Of a stretch of DNA of 7,934 nucleotides, positions 1 to 6,492 are shown piece by piece. The notes beneath the pieces are model-generated. The model was not told the DNA's origin, did no database searches, and saw only the letters and a list, made by a program, of their open reading frames with translations. The DNA comes from Clostridia bacterium (GTDB lineage: Bacteria; Bacillota; Clostridia; Oscillospirales; Acutalibacteraceae): contig JAFVTZ010000171.1 of NCBI GenBank assembly GCA_017502965.1, positions 1-7,934 of the forward strand, in the 5' to 3' direction. The position numbers and the translations under genes were made by a program. The first letter of the stretch is position 1. Each line of letters begins with the position of its first letter.

Positions 1-302
1 TGAAGCATACAGTCGGTAAAACCGCCTGTTGATGCACCTATATCGGCGCAAACAAACCCGTCAAGACAGAGCGAAAACGCAGAAACTGCTTTTTCAAGTT
101 TTAATCCACCTCTGCTTACATATTTAAGGGTTTCACCTCTTACTTCAAGTATATCGTCAGGTTTTACTGTGTTTCCCGCTTTATCGGATTTCTGATTATT
201 CACAAACACAATTCCTGACATTATAAGCGCTTTAGCCTTTTCACGGCTTTCTGCAAAACCGCGCTCAACAAGCGCTACATCAAGTCTTAGTTTTTCTGAC
301 AT
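1..302 (-). CDS. tlyA: TlyA family rRNA methyltransferase (hemolysin-like), N-terminal part, cut by the left window edge
   Basis: About 100 N-terminal codons are visible; the rest lies beyond base 1. The protein starts MSEKLRLDVALVERG and continues with an S4-type RNA-binding domain (roughly residues 4-60, including ESREKAKALIMSG and VKPDDILEVR). The linker VSRGGLKLEKA follows, then the start of an FtsJ-like methyltransferase with the SAM-binding motif ADIGASTGGFTDC. This architecture is typical of TlyA, which in characterised members 2'-O-methylates ribosomal RNA; the 'hemolysin' label is historical. The ATG start at 300-302 is supported by AAGGAGT at 307-313, within the 14-base gap after the dxs stop. 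Its place after dxs matches the conserved Bacillota order, where ahrC and recN often follow. The family call is secure, but whether the full gene is intact cannot be seen. Confidence 0.93.
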   Translation of the reverse strand, partial: MSEKLRLDVALVERGFAESREKAKALIMSGIVFVNNQKSDKAGNTVKPDDILEVRGETLKYVSRGGLKLEKAVSAFSLCLDGFVCADIGASTGGFTDCML

Positions 303-316
303 AATTACTCCTTATT

Positions 317-2146
317 TCAAGTCTCAAATCCTGCCACCCCGACCATAGCCTCGCTGTCAAGTCCGAATTTTTTAAGCGAAGATGAAACTTTTGCCGCCTT
401 TACAAAACAGTTATCGACCGCGTGTATGTTATACTTTCCACTATATCCGCTTTGCAGAAGTTCAGCCGCAAAATGCTCGGCTATGCCGCCGCTTTTAACC
501 GATTCTTCAAAAAAGTGTATCTCTTTAAAATCTTTGGCAACATCAATAAGTTTTTCTGAAAACGGATAGATTTTGTTGAGTTTTAAAATGTTTATATCGG
601 TAATTCTTTTTGCCTCGCAGGCATCTCCAAAAAGTCTGCCGTAGGTTATTATAAGTTTATCTGATGAGCCTTTTAATAAACAGAAATCCGCCTTATAATC
701 AAACTCATCACATTCTTTTTCTGCCCCTCTCGGGTATCTTACGGCGGTTATTTTATCAGTTTCTGCCGAATACATAATGCGGTAACGCAGTTCTTTATAA
801 TTTGAAGGCGAATAGATGTTTATATTCGGGACTGAGGAAAGATACGAAACATCAAAAAGTCCCTGATGGGTCTCCCCGTCTTCCCCGACAATGCCAGCCC
901 TGTCAACCAGAAGTCTTACAGGGAAATTGCCTGTTGCAGCATCGTGAATAATCTGGTCATATCCTCTTTGCAAAAATGAAGAATAGACCGCAAAAAAAGG
1001 TTTCATTCCGCTCTTTGCAAGACCTGCCGCGAAAGTAACCGCGTGTTGTTCTGCAATACCCACATCAAAAAAGCGGTTTTTATAGGTTTCAGCAAAATTC
1101 GAAACTCCCGTGCCCTCTGCCATAGCGGCAGTTATAACACAGATTTTATCATCAGTTTTAGCAAGTTCGCAAAGAGTGTCCCCCGCTACTGAAGAAAAAT
1201 TCACAGCATTAGTCTGAGCCGCGCCCTCGCCAATATCAAAAGATGAAACACCGTGGTAATTCTTTGGACTGCTCTCAGCATAAGAATAGCCTTTTCCTTT
1301 GGTGGTAATAACATGCACAAGTGACGGTCTTGTATAACCTTCTGCAATTTTAAAAAGCGATTCCATTGCCGCTACATCGTGACCGTCAACAGGACCTAAA
1401 TAGTTAAAGCCCATTGCAGAGAAAATATTACGCTTATAAACAATCCCCTTAATATTTTCCTTTATTTTGAAAATAAGATTATACATCTTATTTCCGATAA
1501 ACGGAATTTTCAAAAGAAACCGACCAAAAGCAAATTTGAAATGATGGTATTTCGGTTTATTGCGCATTTTGGTAAGACTTCTTGCCAGCGCTCCGACATT
1601 TCTCGAAATAGACATCTTATTATCGTTAAGCACAACAATAAAATTACTCCGCTTACTGCCTGCATTATTAAGTGCCTCATAAGCCATACCGCCTGTCATA
1701 GCACCGTCACCGATAACTGCAACGGCAGTACCCTTTTCACCCGACAAGCGTTTTGCTTTATAAATACCGTAAGCCGCAGAAATGGAGTTACTGCTATGCC
1801 CCGTAATAAATGGGTCGTGTTCGCTTTCATCAGGGCGCATAAAACCCGAAATTCCACCCTCTGTACGGATAGTGGAAAATTTTTCAAATCTGCCGGTCAG
1901 CAGTTTATGTGTATAACACTGGTGTCCCACATCAAAAATAATAGCATCCTCAGGAGAAGAAAAGGCGCGGTGAAGCGCAACAGTGAGTTCAACACTGCCG
2001 AGATTTGATGCAAGATGACCGCCGTTTTTTGAAACGGTGGTTATAATGCAGTCACGTATTTCCGTGCAAAGAGATTTAATCTCTGCATCGTTTAAGTTTT
2101 TCACATCCTCAGGGGATTTGATATTACTTAAAATGGGATAATCCAA
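317..2146 (-). CDS. dxs: 1-deoxy-D-xylulose-5-phosphate synthase (TTG start)
   Basis: A cytoplasmic thiamine-diphosphate enzyme that condenses pyruvate with glyceraldehyde 3-phosphate to give DXP, the entry step of the MEP isoprenoid pathway and a precursor for thiamine and pyridoxal. The 609 residues are close to the usual ~620. Visible hallmarks are GGHLASNLG (H44), FDVGHQCYTHK (H75), the ThDP/Mg motif GDGAMTGG at 146-153 ending in LNDN near 173-176, GFNYLGPVDGHD at 246-256, the central pyrimidine-domain motif DVGIAEQHAVTFAAG with the expected catalytic Glu at 366, and DRAGIVGEDGETHQG near 415-429. The C-terminal transketolase-like domain is complete. The start is TTG at 2144-2146: AAGGAAG (2154-2160) sits 7 bases upstream, and the next in-frame Met is far inside the conserved fold. 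The gene follows ispA by 13 bases, and its Shine-Dalgarno abuts the ispA stop. No key residue appears missing. Confidence 0.98.
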   Translation of the reverse strand: MDYPILSNIKSPEDVKNLNDAEIKSLCTEIRDCIITTVSKNGGHLASNLGSVELTVALHRAFSSPEDAIIFDVGHQCYTHKLLTGRFEKFSTIRTEGGISGFMRPDESEHDPFITGHSSNSISAAYGIYKAKRLSGEKGTAVAVIGDGAMTGGMAYEALNNAGSKRSNFIVVLNDNKMSISRNVGALARSLTKMRNKPKYHHFKFAFGRFLLKIPFIGNKMYNLIFKIKENIKGIVYKRNIFSAMGFNYLGPVDGHDVAAMESLFKIAEGYTRPSLVHVITTKGKGYSYAESSPKNYHGVSSFDIGEGAAQTNAVNFSSVAGDTLCELAKTDDKICVITAAMAEGTGVSNFAETYKNRFFDVGIAEQHAVTFAAGLAKSGMKPFFAVYSSFLQRGYDQIIHDAATGNFPVRLLVDRAGIVGEDGETHQGLFDVSYLSSVPNINIYSPSNYKELRYRIMYSAETDKITAVRYPRGAEKECDEFDYKADFCLLKGSSDKLIITYGRLFGDACEAKRITDINILKLNKIYPFSEKLIDVAKDFKEIHFFEESVKSGGIAEHFAAELLQSGYSGKYNIHAVDNCFVKAAKVSSSLKKFGLDSEAMVGVAGFET

Positions 2147-2153
2147 TATATTA

Positions 2154-2160
2154 CTTCCTT
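2154..2160 (-). promoter_or_regulatory. dxs ribosome binding site supporting a TTG start
   Basis: AAGGAAG sits 7 bases upstream of TTG at 2144-2146, and its first base overlaps the last base of the ispA stop codon. No ATG or GTG lies at a suitable distance, so it fixes the TTG as the dxs start. Confidence 0.8.
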
Positions 2161-3038
2161 TAATAGTTTCTGCTGAGCAAAAATTCAGTCAGATTTTCAA
2201 GTTTTTCAGTATCGCCGCCGAAATTTTTCAGAGCCGATATAGCCTTATCGGTCATATCTGCCGCAATTTCACGTGATTTTTCTATACCGTAAAGTGTGAC
2301 ACAAGTGGTTTTCTGATTTTTTTCATCACTGCCGACAGGTTTTCCAAGCAGTTTTTCATCCGCTGTGCAATCGAGTATATCGTCAATAACCTGAAAAGCA
2401 AGACCGAGGTTAAAGCCGAAAATTTCTGCCGACTTTAAGTTTTGCTCAGTATCTTTTCCTGCGGCTATGATACCGAGTTTTGCGGCGCATATCAGCAAAG
2501 CCGCCGTTTTTCGCATATACATATCGGTCAGTTTTTCTGCATCAGGTCTTATTTTTTCAAAGGAAAGGTCTAAAACCTGACCCCCTATCATTCCGTGAAG
2601 CCCTGCCGATTCGGACAGCACTTTTGCCGCCTTTACTTTGATTTCGGGTGATACAGAAGCTACAGACGCAACATAAAAAGCCTGTGTTAATAAAGTATCC
2701 CCCGCAAGCAAGGCTATATCCTCACCGAATTTTTTATGGCAGGAAGGATTTCCTCTTCTCATATCGTCATCATCCATACAGGGTAAATCGTCATGAATGA
2801 GAGAATATGTATGAATCATTTCGAGGGCTACGGCAAAATCGAGCGCATCCTCAGTTTTGCCGCCGCAAAGTTCGCAAAAAAGCAAAGTTATAGCGGGACG
2901 GATACGTTTTCCGCCAAGCAACAAACTGTATCTAGCGGCATCTGACACTGCAGAATAACCGCTCTCTACTTCAGGAAAAAGTTCGTTTATTCTGTTTTCT
3001 ATGAGTGACGAATATTCTTTTAAAAGATTTTTAATCAA
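2160..3038 (-). CDS. ispA: Polyprenyl (farnesyl/geranylgeranyl-type) diphosphate synthase, TTG start
   Basis: A short-chain trans-prenyltransferase that adds isopentenyl diphosphate units to allylic diphosphates, supplying FPP or GGPP for undecaprenyl, quinone and other isoprenoids. The 292 residues match the family. Motifs in order are GGKRIRP at 42-48, the first Asp-rich motif HDDLPCMDDDDMRRG at 82-96, GQVLDL near 153-158, and the second Asp-rich motif FQVIDDILD ending at 223. The four-residue spacing in the first motif (DDLPCMD) and the YSLIHDD run before it resemble bacterial FPP synthases such as E. coli IspA. Product length is not proven, and GGPP remains possible. The start is TTG at 3036-3038; no other Met occurs before residue 74. 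The TTG overlaps the xseB stop (TTGA), and a strong GAGGAGG lies 7 bases upstream inside xseB. The gene sits beside dxs, so the first step of the MEP pathway and chain elongation are encoded together. Confidence 0.96.
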   Translation of the reverse strand: MIKNLLKEYSSLIENRINELFPEVESGYSAVSDAARYSLLLGGKRIRPAITLLFCELCGGKTEDALDFAVALEMIHTYSLIHDDLPCMDDDDMRRGNPSCHKKFGEDIALLAGDTLLTQAFYVASVASVSPEIKVKAAKVLSESAGLHGMIGGQVLDLSFEKIRPDAEKLTDMYMRKTAALLICAAKLGIIAAGKDTEQNLKSAEIFGFNLGLAFQVIDDILDCTADEKLLGKPVGSDEKNQKTTCVTLYGIEKSREIAADMTDKAISALKNFGGDTEKLENLTEFLLSRNY

Positions 3039-3241
3039 GCCTCTTCCTCCTCGGCTTCGGTTAAAGAAATAATTTTAGCCTGCGCATTTTTAAGCGCTGT
3101 GCGGCATTCATTAGTATATTTTATACCCTGCTCAAAAAGCGTGATTGACTCATCCAAAGTGCAATCCCCGCTTTCGAGTTTTTTTATTATACTTTCAAGT
3201 TCACCGAGTGATTTTTCAAAATCAATTTTATTCTGAGCCAT
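3035..3241 (-). CDS. xseB: Exodeoxyribonuclease VII small subunit
   Basis: The small subunit of exonuclease VII, several copies of which bind XseA to form the enzyme that degrades single-stranded DNA into short oligonucleotides. The 68-residue product has the family core: IDFEKSLGELESIIKKLESG, then a TLDESITLFEQGIKY segment, forming the expected helical hairpin, and ends in an acidic EAEEEEA tail. I start it at the ATG at 3239-3241, because AAAAGGAGTG (3248-3257) lies just upstream and the start shares one base with the xseA stop (TGATG). An ATG ten codons further up (3269-3271) would add MRSFRKGVFL, which is unlike the family and lacks a comparable site. The codons of the Glu tail carry the ispA ribosome binding site. 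Confidence 0.95.
   Translation of the reverse strand: MAQNKIDFEKSLGELESIIKKLESGDCTLDESITLFEQGIKYTNECRTALKNAQAKIISLTEAEEEEA
3046..3052 (-). promoter_or_regulatory. Strong ispA ribosome binding site inside the xseB tail
   Basis: GAGGAGG lies 7 bases upstream of the ispA TTG, within the codons for the XseB Glu-rich C-terminus. It decides the ispA start, since that start is a non-ATG codon overlapping the xseB stop. Confidence 0.85.
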
Positions 3242-4449
3242 CAAAAACACTCCTTTTCTAAAACTTCGCATTTTAAGTTACCGTCATTAAAACGCAAATC
3301 AAGGTTATCGCCTATTTGAGCATCTTTTACAGATGTAACAGCACCCGATTCTTTCTGCACCGCCGCAAAACCTCTTTTAAGCACTTTTAAAGGACTTAAT
3401 CCCTCAAGTGAGGAAACGGCCGTGAAAAACCGTTTTTCAGCATCAGAAAGTTTTATCTTTACAAGATTTTCCAAACTGTCACACAAGCGGTCAAGTTCGT
3501 AAAACTTTTTATTTATTATTGCATCCTCAGGCGATTTAAAAAACGCAGAAGAAAGACAAGCCGAGAGTTTTGCATCACAAAGGCGGTATTTAGACAAAAG
3601 CGCATTTTTAAGCGAATTTGAATATCCTTTTAAAATCCCCTCTATCTCGGCCATATCAGGAACTGCAAGTTCTGCCGCGGCAGAAGGCGTGGGGGCTCTC
3701 ATATCTGCTACAAAATCGCAAATTGTGAAATCAGTTTCGTGACCTACAGCAGAAATTACAGGTATAGGCGATTCATAAATCTTGCGTGCTAATTCCTCGC
3801 TGTTAAAAGCCCATAAGTCTTCAGCAGAACCGCCGCCTCTGCCGATTATGATAACATCGGCAAAGCAACCCGAATAAATACGGTCAAGAGTGCTTAACAT
3901 CTGCGGCACGGCAAATTCACCCTGTACTGCTACGGGACACATTATAACCTCTGCTAAAGGCCAGCGTCTTGCAAGGATATTCAGTATATCTCTGACAGCT
4001 GCTCCCGTATCTGAAGTTACAACCGCAATTCTTTTTGGAAATTTCGGCAAAGGTCTCTTTGACTCACTGTCAAACAGTCCCTCATCAGAAAGGCGTTTTT
4101 TAATCTGCTCAAACTGAAATGCAATATCTCCAAGCCCTGCAACAGACATTTCCTCGGCGTAAAACTGATACTGCCCGTCCTTTTCGTATATAGAAACTCT
4201 GCCTCTGAGAACTACTTTAAGTCCATCCTCGGGCTTAAATTTAAGGCGTGCAGCATTACCTCTGAACATAACGCAACGGATATTAGCATCGCTGTCTTTC
4301 AAAGTAAAATACAGATGTCCGCTCGAATAATGGTTTTTAAAGTTTGAAATTTCGCCCTCAACCATAACATCGCAAAGTCTTGGGTCGCTCTCTATTAAAG
4401 AACGGACATAAAGATTTAACTGCCTGACACTTAATACACTGTTTTGCAT
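3241..4449 (-). CDS. xseA: Exodeoxyribonuclease VII large subunit
   Basis: The catalytic subunit of exonuclease VII, a metal-independent, bidirectional single-strand DNase used in repair. The 402 residues are somewhat shorter than E. coli XseA (~456) but normal for Bacillota. An N-terminal OB-fold (about 3-100) contains VEGEISNFKNHYSSGHLYF and CVMFRG. The catalytic domain has VVTSDTGAAVRDIL (D154), IIGRGGGSAEDLWAFN (R204), PVISAVGHETDFTICD (H237, D240) and ADMRAPTPSAAAE. These four residues correspond to the E. coli residues implicated in activity (D155, R205, H238, D241). A helical region follows, then the conserved C-terminal SPLKVLKRGFA. The ATG (4447-4449) lies one base after the nusB stop and has no clear Shine-Dalgarno, so it probably depends on ribosomes finishing nusB. 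Confidence 0.98.
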   Translation of the reverse strand: MQNSVLSVRQLNLYVRSLIESDPRLCDVMVEGEISNFKNHYSSGHLYFTLKDSDANIRCVMFRGNAARLKFKPEDGLKVVLRGRVSIYEKDGQYQFYAEEMSVAGLGDIAFQFEQIKKRLSDEGLFDSESKRPLPKFPKRIAVVTSDTGAAVRDILNILARRWPLAEVIMCPVAVQGEFAVPQMLSTLDRIYSGCFADVIIIGRGGGSAEDLWAFNSEELARKIYESPIPVISAVGHETDFTICDFVADMRAPTPSAAAELAVPDMAEIEGILKGYSNSLKNALLSKYRLCDAKLSACLSSAFFKSPEDAIINKKFYELDRLCDSLENLVKIKLSDAEKRFFTAVSSLEGLSPLKVLKRGFAAVQKESGAVTSVKDAQIGDNLDLRFNDGNLKCEVLEKECF

Positions 4450-4450
4450 A

Positions 4451-4843
4451 TCAGAGTTTTTTGATAACGGTGGATAAAATACCGTTTACAAACGAAGCAT
4501 CCTCTTTGGTTGCATATTTTTTGCAGAGTTCTACCGCTTCATTCACAGAAACCGATGCAGGTATTTCGTCATAATACTTGATTTCAAATATTGCAAGTCT
4601 TAAAACCGAAAGTGCAGTCTTTGAAATACGGCTGATTTTCCAGCCTACCGCATTTTCTGATATGACAGAATCAATCTCCTCAATATTTTCAAAAACACCG
4701 TAGAATACCTTTTTAATGTATTCATCGGGTTCTAAATCGCGCACTTCACAGGCAACCGATAAAATCTCATCCAGTTCGCTATCATTAAAAGCCTTTTCAA
4801 ATATTAAGATAAAGGCTTCCTCACGCGCCATTTTTCGTGTCAT
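4451..4843 (-). CDS. nusB: Transcription antitermination factor NusB
   Basis: An all-helical RNA-binding protein which, with NusE (ribosomal protein S10), recognises boxA and supports antitermination on rRNA operons. The 130 residues are the usual size. The N-terminal TRKMAREEAFILIFEKAF helix and the C-terminal half (SRISKTALSVLRLAIFEI, then IPASVSVNEAVELCKKY and the FVNGILSTVIKKL end) are characteristic. The ATG at 4841-4843 is supported by GGGG (4852-4855) 8 bases upstream; the Met at residue 5 is a less likely alternative. It is the first gene of the operon, reading from a strong promoter about 110 bases upstream. In Bacillus subtilis nusB is followed by folD before xseA; here xseA follows directly. 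Confidence 0.95.
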   Translation of the reverse strand: MTRKMAREEAFILIFEKAFNDSELDEILSVACEVRDLEPDEYIKKVFYGVFENIEEIDSVISENAVGWKISRISKTALSVLRLAIFEIKYYDEIPASVSVNEAVELCKKYATKEDASFVNGILSTVIKKL

Positions 4844-4949
4844 AAATACAACCCCTTTTAACGCCTTACAAGAATGAATCGGGTAAAAAGCACCGAAATA
4901 TACCGCTTTAAGGCTGGTTCAGATTATTTGCTCTACCCTATTTGACATT
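4844..4949 (-). other. nusB operon 5' leader with possible secondary structure
   Basis: The predicted leader runs about 106 bases from the inferred start site near 4949 to the nusB ATG. Bases 4909-4914 and 4863-4868 are perfect inverted copies (GCCTTA and TAAGGC on the transcript) enclosing about 40 bases. Directly inside lies a weaker five-pair hairpin (AAGCG with TGCTT) followed by TTTTT. A third pairing, GGTA with TACC, would compete with it. I recognise no known riboswitch, T-box or boxA here, and in AT-rich DNA short pairings like these can occur by chance. Confidence 0.3.
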
Positions 4950-4955
4950 TAAATC

Positions 4956-4984
4956 ATTATACACGAAAATATGCATTATTTCAA
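4956..4984 (-). promoter_or_regulatory. SigA-type promoter of the nusB operon
   Basis: On the minus strand a TTGAAA -35 box (4979-4984) and a perfect TATAAT -10 box (4956-4961) are separated by exactly 17 bases, the optimum for the housekeeping sigma factor. The expected transcription start is an A near 4949. It lies between the terminator of the preceding regulator gene and nusB, which fits independent expression of the left operon. Confidence 0.85.
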
Positions 4985-4990
4985 GCATAT
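4969..4990. repeat. Inverted repeat over the -35 box
   Basis: ATATGC and GCATAT form a perfect 6-base inverted repeat with a 10-base spacer, one arm on each side of the -35 hexamer. The layout resembles an operator, but the arms are short and AT-rich and no second copy was seen, so chance is a real possibility. Confidence 0.3.
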
Positions 4991-5035
4991 AAGCATCCAT
5001 TTTCAATATTTTATGCGAAAAAATTCGATATTTTA

Positions 5036-5070
5036 CACAAAAATGAGACAGTACCCGTCAAGGCACTGTC
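5036..5070 (-). terminator. Intrinsic terminator after the response regulator gene
   Basis: On the minus strand a 9-pair stem (GACAGTGCC with GGTACTGTC, one G-U pair) closes a 6-base loop (stem arms 5062-5070 and 5047-5055) and is followed by TCATTTTTG. It begins 9 bases past the regulator's TAA stop. The T-tract is interrupted near its start by CA, so efficiency may be moderate. It separates the two-component unit from the nusB operon. Confidence 0.75.
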
Positions 5071-5079
5071 TAAGCACAA

Positions 5080-6489
5080 TTATTTTTTGAAATTTTTAGG
5101 TGATTTTCCGAAATGGTTTTTAAAAGCTCGGGTAAAGTTCTGAACGTTATCTTCGTTGTAACCTACAAGGCGGGCAATGTCGCTGATTTTGAGACTTGAA
5201 TTTCCCACAAGCAATTCTTTTGCTTTTTCCATTCGGACTTTTAGAAGATACTGTGAAAAAGAAATTCCAGTAACCTTTTTGAACATACGGCTGAAATAAC
5301 TGTAATTCAGATTATAATGATTGCTGACCGTTGCAAGGGTTATATTCCTCTGATAATTCTCATTGATATATTTAATTGCAGTTTCAATAACATTCTTATC
5401 ATTCTGATTGTTTTCAAGATAGTAATTTGAAACGCCGTCAATAACCCTTTTAACCTCGAAAACTATTTCTTCAATAGTATTGAAATCCCTGAAATTGCGG
5501 ATTTCAAGCCCCTCGTCAAGTTTAGAGGTGCTTATAATTCGAGAGATAATTTCATCATACTGCCGTCTTATAGTTCTGTAAGGCAAATCGTAAAGCATAG
5601 CATAAGTAAACCAGAAATCAGCAAAATCCGAATATGCCTCTTCATCTGCAAAGGATAAAAACTGGGGCAGTTTTTCTGCATTTTTGAAGAAATCTTCATT
5701 TTCGTTTGATTCTCGGTAAACTTTATTCTGCTGATTGTAACAGTCAGAATTCGGGCTGTAAATACGGCTTTGCATAAGTTGAAACATTTCCGAACGCGCA
5801 TCGTCTGTTTCACCTGCAAGATACAGCGATGAATATGCCGCCTTTAAAACAGACGGGGTATTTTTTGCATAAGCCTCGAAAATATTTTCAAATTCACGGG
5901 ATATTGAATAATAATCAAGTTTATCCGAGGAACAGAAAGTGAACACAACATCACAGTTCTGCTCTTTTAAACTCTCAATCCGAACACTACCGTCAGGGTA
6001 TTTTTCTGCGCAGGAAACTATCTCGGAAATCATTTCCTGCTTTATATCAGCGCCTTTTATAACCGCTGTAAAGATAAAAGGAAGTCTGGGAGTTTCATCT
6101 TCACTCTTTAAATCTTTACCCGACATACTGTTTTTAAGTCTGTTGAAAAATTCTCTCAGTTCATCAAACTCAATAGGTTTTAAAATATAATCCCGAACTC
6201 CGTACTTAAAGCCTTGGCGGACATAATTATAATCATCATTTCCGCTTATTATAACAATCTCGGGTGAATATATCCGTTTAATCTGTTTTGTAAAACCTAT
6301 GCCGTCAAGTTCAGGCATAATAATATCAAGAAAAATGATATCAGGGCGCAAAGTCTCAGCCTCTTTCAAGGCGTCTTTTGGGCTTGTGTAGGTAAAAATC
6401 TCATTCTCCTCATCTTTGAGAATGCGGTTTACCATACCTTTTAGTCCCCGACATGCAATTTCTTCGTCATCAACAATAAAAATACGCAT
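5080..6489 (-). CDS. YesN-type response regulator: receiver domain plus AraC-family DNA-binding domain
   Basis: A cytoplasmic transcription regulator, very probably phosphorylated by the sensor kinase encoded immediately upstream. It has 469 residues. The receiver (about 1-118) shows the acidic pair D7/D8, phospho-acceptor D55 in IIFLDIIMPELDG, S82 at the Thr/Ser switch position, and K104 in YILKP. A central region (about 125-360) has no family I recognise; it is probably mixed helical and may aid dimerisation. The C-terminus (about 365-469) carries two helix-turn-helix units of the AraC/XylS type, with LNYSYFSRMFKKVTGISF and the signature running from DIARLVGYNEDNVQ to FGKSPKNFK. The ATG has GGAGAGG (6496-6502) just upstream, overlapping the kinase stop, and the two genes are 3 bases apart. 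YesM/YesN pairs usually control adjacent carbohydrate uptake or degradation genes; none is visible, so the target is unknown. Confidence 0.94.
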   Translation of the reverse strand: MRIFIVDDEEIACRGLKGMVNRILKDEENEIFTYTSPKDALKEAETLRPDIIFLDIIMPELDGIGFTKQIKRIYSPEIVIISGNDDYNYVRQGFKYGVRDYILKPIEFDELREFFNRLKNSMSGKDLKSEDETPRLPFIFTAVIKGADIKQEMISEIVSCAEKYPDGSVRIESLKEQNCDVVFTFCSSDKLDYYSISREFENIFEAYAKNTPSVLKAAYSSLYLAGETDDARSEMFQLMQSRIYSPNSDCYNQQNKVYRESNENEDFFKNAEKLPQFLSFADEEAYSDFADFWFTYAMLYDLPYRTIRRQYDEIISRIISTSKLDEGLEIRNFRDFNTIEEIVFEVKRVIDGVSNYYLENNQNDKNVIETAIKYINENYQRNITLATVSNHYNLNYSYFSRMFKKVTGISFSQYLLKVRMEKAKELLVGNSSLKISDIARLVGYNEDNVQNFTRAFKNHFGKSPKNFKK

Positions 6490-6492
6490 AAT

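Noticed and set aside
1541..2008. Plus-strand open frame of 155 codons
   Set aside because: It lies entirely antisense to the highly conserved ThDP-binding half of dxs; its product is rich in Cys, His and Thr and resembles no known protein. It is a shadow of dxs codon usage.
3242..3271. Ten-codon N-terminal extension of xseB starting at the upstream ATG
   Set aside because: The extension MRSFRKGVFL is unlike the family, overlaps xseA, and the downstream ATG has a strong ribosome binding site in a TGATG junction.
760..3680. Recurring TCTGCCG words across several genes
   Set aside because: They fall inside coding regions, mostly as common Ala/Glu/Asp/Arg codon combinations, with irregular spacing; they reflect codon usage rather than a repeat element.
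3890..4117. Plus-strand open frame of 75 codons
   Set aside because: Antisense to the conserved catalytic region of xseA, with no recognisable product.
5568..5819. Second minus-strand frame inside the response regulator gene
   Set aside because: It overlaps the regulator's own frame, which is continuous and shows both expected domains; no sign of a frameshift or a nested gene.
5939..6190. Plus-strand open frame of 83 codons
   Set aside because: Antisense to the receiver and central region of the regulator, with no family resemblance.
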